A stretch of 9,000 nucleotides of DNA from an uncultured Bacilli bacterium (GTDB lineage: Bacteria; Bacillota_I; Bacilli_A; RF39; UBA660): contig CANPWS010000039.1 in assembly GCA_947584955.1 (NCBI GenBank), forward strand, positions 1-9,000, given 5' to 3'. Below are positions 6,123 to 9,000 of the stretch, piece by piece; positions within the stretch are counted from its first letter, which is position 1; every line of letters starts with the position of its first letter. The translations under genes and the position numbers were made by a program. The notes under the pieces are model-generated. The model made no database searches. It saw only the letters and a list, made by a program, of their open reading frames with translations, and was not told where the DNA came from.

Positions 6123-8429
6123 ATGATAGGAAATTTTAATGAAGAAGCACAAAAAATATTAGTAAATGCTAAAGAAGAAATGATAAATTTAAAGCATCCA
6201 TACATTGGAACAGAACATTTAGTATTATCAATTTTAAAAAGTAATAGCAATTTAGCAAAAAGATTAAAAGAATATGAATTAACATACGAAAAATTTAAAA
6301 ATGAAATAATTAAAATAGTAGGTATTGGTAGCAAAGAATCAGAATTTTTCTTATATACACCATTATTTAAAAAAATAATAGAAAATTCAATTTTAGATAG
6401 TAAAGAAAACAATAATGGTGAAGTTACCGCTGAGCATCTTTTTTCCTCTCTTTTAGAAGAGGGTGAAGGTATAGCAATTAGAATATTTATAGGTATGGGA
6501 TTAGATGTAGAAGATATGTATGATGAATTTAGTAGTAAATTAATTAAGAAAAGTCATAAAAAAAATAAAAAATTATTAATTGAAGAATTAGGAGTAAATT
6601 TAACTGATAAAGCTAAAAATGGTGAATTAGATCCTGTAATTGATAGAGAAGAAGTTGTTTCAAGATTAATAGAAATTTTATGTCGACGAACTAAAAATAA
6701 TCCTATATTAATAGGTAAAGCAGGTGTAGGAAAAACAGCAATAGTTGAAGAATTAGCTAGAAGAATTCAAAAAGAAGAAGTGCCTATAAATATTTTAGGA
6801 AAAAAAATAATTTCTCTTGATATGGCAAGTGCTGTCTCAGGTACAAAATATCGTGGAGAATTTGAAGATAGAATGAAAAAAATAATTAAAGAAATAGAAG
6901 AAAATGATGACATAATATTATTTATAGATGAAATTCATACACTAGTAGGAGCAGGAGGAGCCGAAGGGGCTATTGATGCTTCAAATATTTTAAAACCAGC
7001 CTTAGCAAGAGGAAAAATAAGATGTATTGGTGCAACAACATATGATGAATATAAAAAATATATTGAAAAAGATTCAGCATTAGAAAGAAGATTTCAAAAA
7101 ATAACTATTGAAGAGCCATCAATATCAGAAACCAAAGATATATTATTAAAATTAAAACCTATTTATGAAAGATATCATCGTGTAAAAATAGATAATATAA
7201 TAGTAGATAAAATTATAGACTTATCAGAAAAATATATTTATGATCGAAATAGACCAGATAAATGCATAGATATTTTAGATGAAGTTTGTTCAAAAGTTAG
7301 TATAAAAGAAGATAGAAGCATTAAAGATATAAAGAAATTAAAAGACACATTAAATAAAATAGATAAGCAAAAAAATAGTTTTATAATAGAAAATAATATT
7401 GATAAAGCATATGCATATCGTAAAGAAGAAACTAATATAATGAAACAATTAAATGAATTACAATTAAATTATAAAAGTAAAGTAAAAGAAGTTACAGTAG
7501 AAGATATAGCAACAGTAATAAATAGTAAGACAAATATTCCAATATATGAAATATTAGGAGATAATACAAAAGCAATCAAAATAATAGAAAGTAATTTAAA
7601 AAAACAAGTAATAGGTCAAGATAATGCAATAGAAAAATTAATGAAAATAACTAAAAAAATAAAATTAGGCTATAAAGATAATAGGTGTAATTCAATGTTA
7701 TTTGTAGGATCATCAGGGGTAGGAAAGACTATGCTTTCTAAAATTTTTGCTAGTAATTTAGTTGGAGAAAATAATTTTATTAGATTAGATATGAGTGAAT
7801 ATGCTGACTCTACTTCAATTAATAAAATAATAGGTTCTCCAGCAGGATATGTAGGATATGATGATAATAAAAATATACTTGAAGAAATAAGAAATAAACC
7901 AAATGCTATAATTTTATTAGATGAAATAGAAAAAGCAAATCCATTAGTCATAAATTTATTGTATCAAATATTAGATTACGGAAAAATAAAAGATAGTAAA
8001 GGAAATATCATAAGATTTGATAATAATATAATTATAATGACATCGAATGTGGGATTTGAAAAAAATAAAGTAGGATTCACTGAATTAAATGATAATAACA
8101 TAATAAGTAGTTTAAAAACAGAATTTAGCGTATCTTTTATAAATAGAATTGATGAAATAATAGTGTTTAATAATTTAAATGAAGAAGAAGTAACTAAAAT
8201 AGTTAAAAATAAATTAAATACTATTAAAAATAAATATAAAGATAGAATAAAGATATCTATATCAAATACAGCATTAAAAGAAATAGTAAATGCAAGTTCA
8301 TTTAATGAATTTGGAGCAAGAAGAATAGATAAAATAATAGATAAATATATTGAAAATTTAATAATTGACTCAATAATAGAAGGAAAAAGTGAAATATCAA
8401 TCAAAGAAACATTAAAAATAAACGTTTAA
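6123..8429 (+). CDS. clpC: ClpC-type AAA+ unfoldase (HSP100), ATPase partner of ClpP
   Basis: This hexameric ATPase unfolds proteins and threads them into ClpP for degradation. The 768 residues (ClpC is typically about 810) contain a double Clp-N domain (about 1-145). The first ATPase ring has Walker A GKAGVGKT (198-205), pore loop KYRG (242-245, Tyr243), Walker B IILFIDE (264-270) and Arg fingers 322/323. A short coiled-coil M-domain (about 403-455), of ClpC size and far shorter than in ClpB, follows. The second ring has Walker A GSSGVGKT (529-536), pore loop GYVG (575-578), Walker B IILLDE (596-601), VGF (650-652) as the ClpP-docking tripeptide in the position where ClpC has VGF, Arg finger Arg675 in FINRID, and sensor-2 Arg733 in GAR. 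Both ATPase sites look competent. Glu31 and Glu104 align with the arginine-phosphate-binding glutamates of Bacillus ClpC. AAGGGGT at 6111-6117 is the ribosome binding site. The usual ctsR-mcsA-mcsB neighbours are absent and no CtsR or CIRCE operator is evident upstream. ClpE and ClpL are less likely because there is no N-terminal zinc motif. Confidence 0.9.
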   Translation: MIGNFNEEAQKILVNAKEEMINLKHPYIGTEHLVLSILKSNSNLAKRLKEYELTYEKFKNEIIKIVGIGSKESEFFLYTPLFKKIIENSILDSKENNNGEVTAEHLFSSLLEEGEGIAIRIFIGMGLDVEDMYDEFSSKLIKKSHKKNKKLLIEELGVNLTDKAKNGELDPVIDREEVVSRLIEILCRRTKNNPILIGKAGVGKTAIVEELARRIQKEEVPINILGKKIISLDMASAVSGTKYRGEFEDRMKKIIKEIEENDDIILFIDEIHTLVGAGGAEGAIDASNILKPALARGKIRCIGATTYDEYKKYIEKDSALERRFQKITIEEPSISETKDILLKLKPIYERYHRVKIDNIIVDKIIDLSEKYIYDRNRPDKCIDILDEVCSKVSIKEDRSIKDIKKLKDTLNKIDKQKNSFIIENNIDKAYAYRKEETNIMKQLNELQLNYKSKVKEVTVEDIATVINSKTNIPIYEILGDNTKAIKIIESNLKKQVIGQDNAIEKLMKITKKIKLGYKDNRCNSMLFVGSSGVGKTMLSKIFASNLVGENNFIRLDMSEYADSTSINKIIGSPAGYVGYDDNKNILEEIRNKPNAIILLDEIEKANPLVINLLYQILDYGKIKDSKGNIIRFDNNIIIMTSNVGFEKNKVGFTELNDNNIISSLKTEFSVSFINRIDEIIVFNNLNEEEVTKIVKNKLNTIKNKYKDRIKISISNTALKEIVNASSFNEFGARRIDKIIDKYIENLIIDSIIEGKSEISIKETLKINV

Positions 8430-8433
8430 TTTA

Positions 8434-8462
8434 TTTACAAAAAATTGTACATTTGTTATAAT
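8434..8462 (+). promoter_or_regulatory. Near-consensus sigma-A type promoter of the CapA-like gene
   Basis: TTTACA at 8434-8439 (five of six -35 bases) and TATAAT at 8457-8462 (perfect -10) are separated by exactly 17 nt, and TG at 8454-8455 adds an extended -10. The -35 begins 5 nt after the clpC stop codon, so the last gene has its own promoter while possibly also being reached by clpC read-through, since no terminator lies between. Predicted start of transcription is near 8469. Confidence 0.8.
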
Positions 8463-8487
8463 TATGACAGTAGTAGGAAGTGAAAAA

Positions 8488-9000
8488 ATGAGAAGAAAGA
8501 AAAAGAGGAAATTAAAGACTGGTGTAAAAATATTTTTAGTAGTTTTAACTTTTGGAATAATAGGATTTGCTTCTTTAAATATTTATAATAAATACTTAAA
8601 AGATGATACAAATATAAAAGAATATGACAATAAAGATAAAGAAAAAGATAAAGAAAAGCCTAAAGATAATAAACCGAAAGAAGAACATTATGAAGTTAGT
8701 TTAATTGCTGTTGGCGATAATTTAATTCACTCATCATTATATAAAGATGCAAATAGACATGCTGGTGGAGCTGGATATGATTTTAAACCAATGTTAACTT
8801 ATATTAAAAATATTGTAACAAATTATGATATAGGATACTATAATCAAGAAACAATATTGGGAGGAGCAGAATTAGGATTATCAGATTATCCAACTTTTAA
8901 TTCCCCTTATGAAGCTGGGGATGGTATGATAGATGCAGGATTTAATTTAGTAAGTCTTGCTACTAATCATTCAGTAGATAGAGGAAAACAAGCAGTATTA
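8488..9000 (+). CDS. CapA/PGA_cap-family protein with signal anchor, N-terminal part
   Basis: The first 171 codons are present and the gene runs off the window. It starts at ATG with an AGGAAGTG ribosome binding site at 8475-8482, 5 nt away. A strongly basic N-terminus (RRKKKRKLK) precedes one hydrophobic segment (about 12-32), so it should be an uncleaved signal anchor with the rest outside the membrane. A Lys/Asp/Glu linker (about 38-68) with a KDKE repeat separates the anchor from the globular domain. The domain opens with SLIAVGDNLIHSSLY (71-85), then NQETILGG (119-126) and LVSLATNHSVDRG (154-166). These correspond to the GDxxxH, NLExP and ANNHxxDxG motifs of the CapA/PgsA family, which has a metallophosphatase-like fold and is linked in Bacillus to poly-gamma-glutamate capsule synthesis or export. 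No capB or capC is visible nearby, and CapA-like proteins are common in Firmicutes lacking a capsule operon, so the role here is open. Confidence 0.85.
   Translation, partial: MRRKKKRKLKTGVKIFLVVLTFGIIGFASLNIYNKYLKDDTNIKEYDNKDKEKDKEKPKDNKPKEEHYEVSLIAVGDNLIHSSLYKDANRHAGGAGYDFKPMLTYIKNIVTNYDIGYYNQETILGGAELGLSDYPTFNSPYEAGDGMIDAGFNLVSLATNHSVDRGKQAVL
8632..8655 (+). repeat. Perfect 12-nt tandem duplication encoding KDKE-KDKE in the CapA-like linker
   Basis: AAAGATAAAGAA occurs twice back to back (8632-8643 and 8644-8655). It is in frame with the CapA-like gene and encodes residues 49-52 and 53-56. A partial third unit (AAG) follows. It lies in the low-complexity linker between the membrane anchor and the globular domain, where length change by slippage would keep the frame. 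Confidence 0.65.

Noticed and set aside
5692..8404. Reverse-strand open frames over the transporter and clpC, the longest 142 codons (7976-8404)
   Set aside because: They are antisense shadows of strongly supported + strand genes, have low-complexity Ile/Leu/Ser-rich translations, no ribosome binding sites and no recognisable domain.
1..9000. A new defence, mobile or multi-gene accessory system
   Set aside because: The genes are recognisable housekeeping or common membrane families on one strand with uniform AT-rich codon use; there are no integrases, transposases, direct-repeat arrays, reverse transcriptases, toxin-antitoxin pairs or phage genes.

Overview
The window is very AT-rich (roughly a quarter G+C by eye). 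All of its genes lie on the + strand and are tightly packed, and it reads as a core stretch of a low-GC Gram-positive (Bacillota) chromosome. The evidence is family-level: RlmH, a dusB/lysS neighbourhood like that known in Bacillus, a ClpC-type (not ClpB-type) HSP100 with a VGF ClpP-docking loop, a membrane-anchored CapA-like protein, and strong AGGAGGTGAT-type ribosome binding sites. A host related to AT-rich Bacilli or Mollicutes, or to Clostridia, is possible, but rank cannot be fixed from this sequence. The standard bacterial code fits: all 12 Trp codons in the complete genes are TGG, and no gene is interrupted by TGA.

Layout. (1) 1-380 is the C-terminal part of rlmH (23S rRNA methyltransferase), followed by a hairpin terminator at about 400-432. 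(2) 485-4437 is a probable four-gene operon with gaps of 14, 18 and 3 nt: an RluA/RluD-family pseudouridine synthase, a DusB-type dihydrouridine synthase, a small RDD-family membrane protein, and class II lysyl-tRNA synthetase. Three of the four act on tRNA or rRNA, so with rlmH the first half is mostly a translation/RNA-modification block, with the RDD protein as the outlier. (3) 4514-5944 is a YfcC/AbgT-like polytopic transporter of unknown substrate, with its own extended -10 promoter and a strong terminator at 5980-6020. (4) 6123-8429 is a clpC-like AAA+ unfoldase standing alone, without ctsR-mcsA-mcsB beside it and without a recognisable CtsR or CIRCE operator. (5) 8488-9000 and beyond is the N-terminal part of a CapA-family, signal-anchored extracytoplasmic protein, with a near-consensus promoter starting just after the clpC stop codon.

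I found no CRISPR array, insertion sequence, tRNA/rRNA gene, riboswitch, phage gene or clear new multi-gene system. The longest gap without a gene (178 bases, 5945-6122) is accounted for by the terminator and the clpC leader. The observations worth a second look are modest: sequence divergence in the active site of LysRS and in the second ATPase ring and M-domain of ClpC, retention of the arginine-phosphate-type glutamates in the ClpC N-domain, an RDD membrane gene placed between dusB and lysS, and an unusual promoter/leader arrangement before the transporter.
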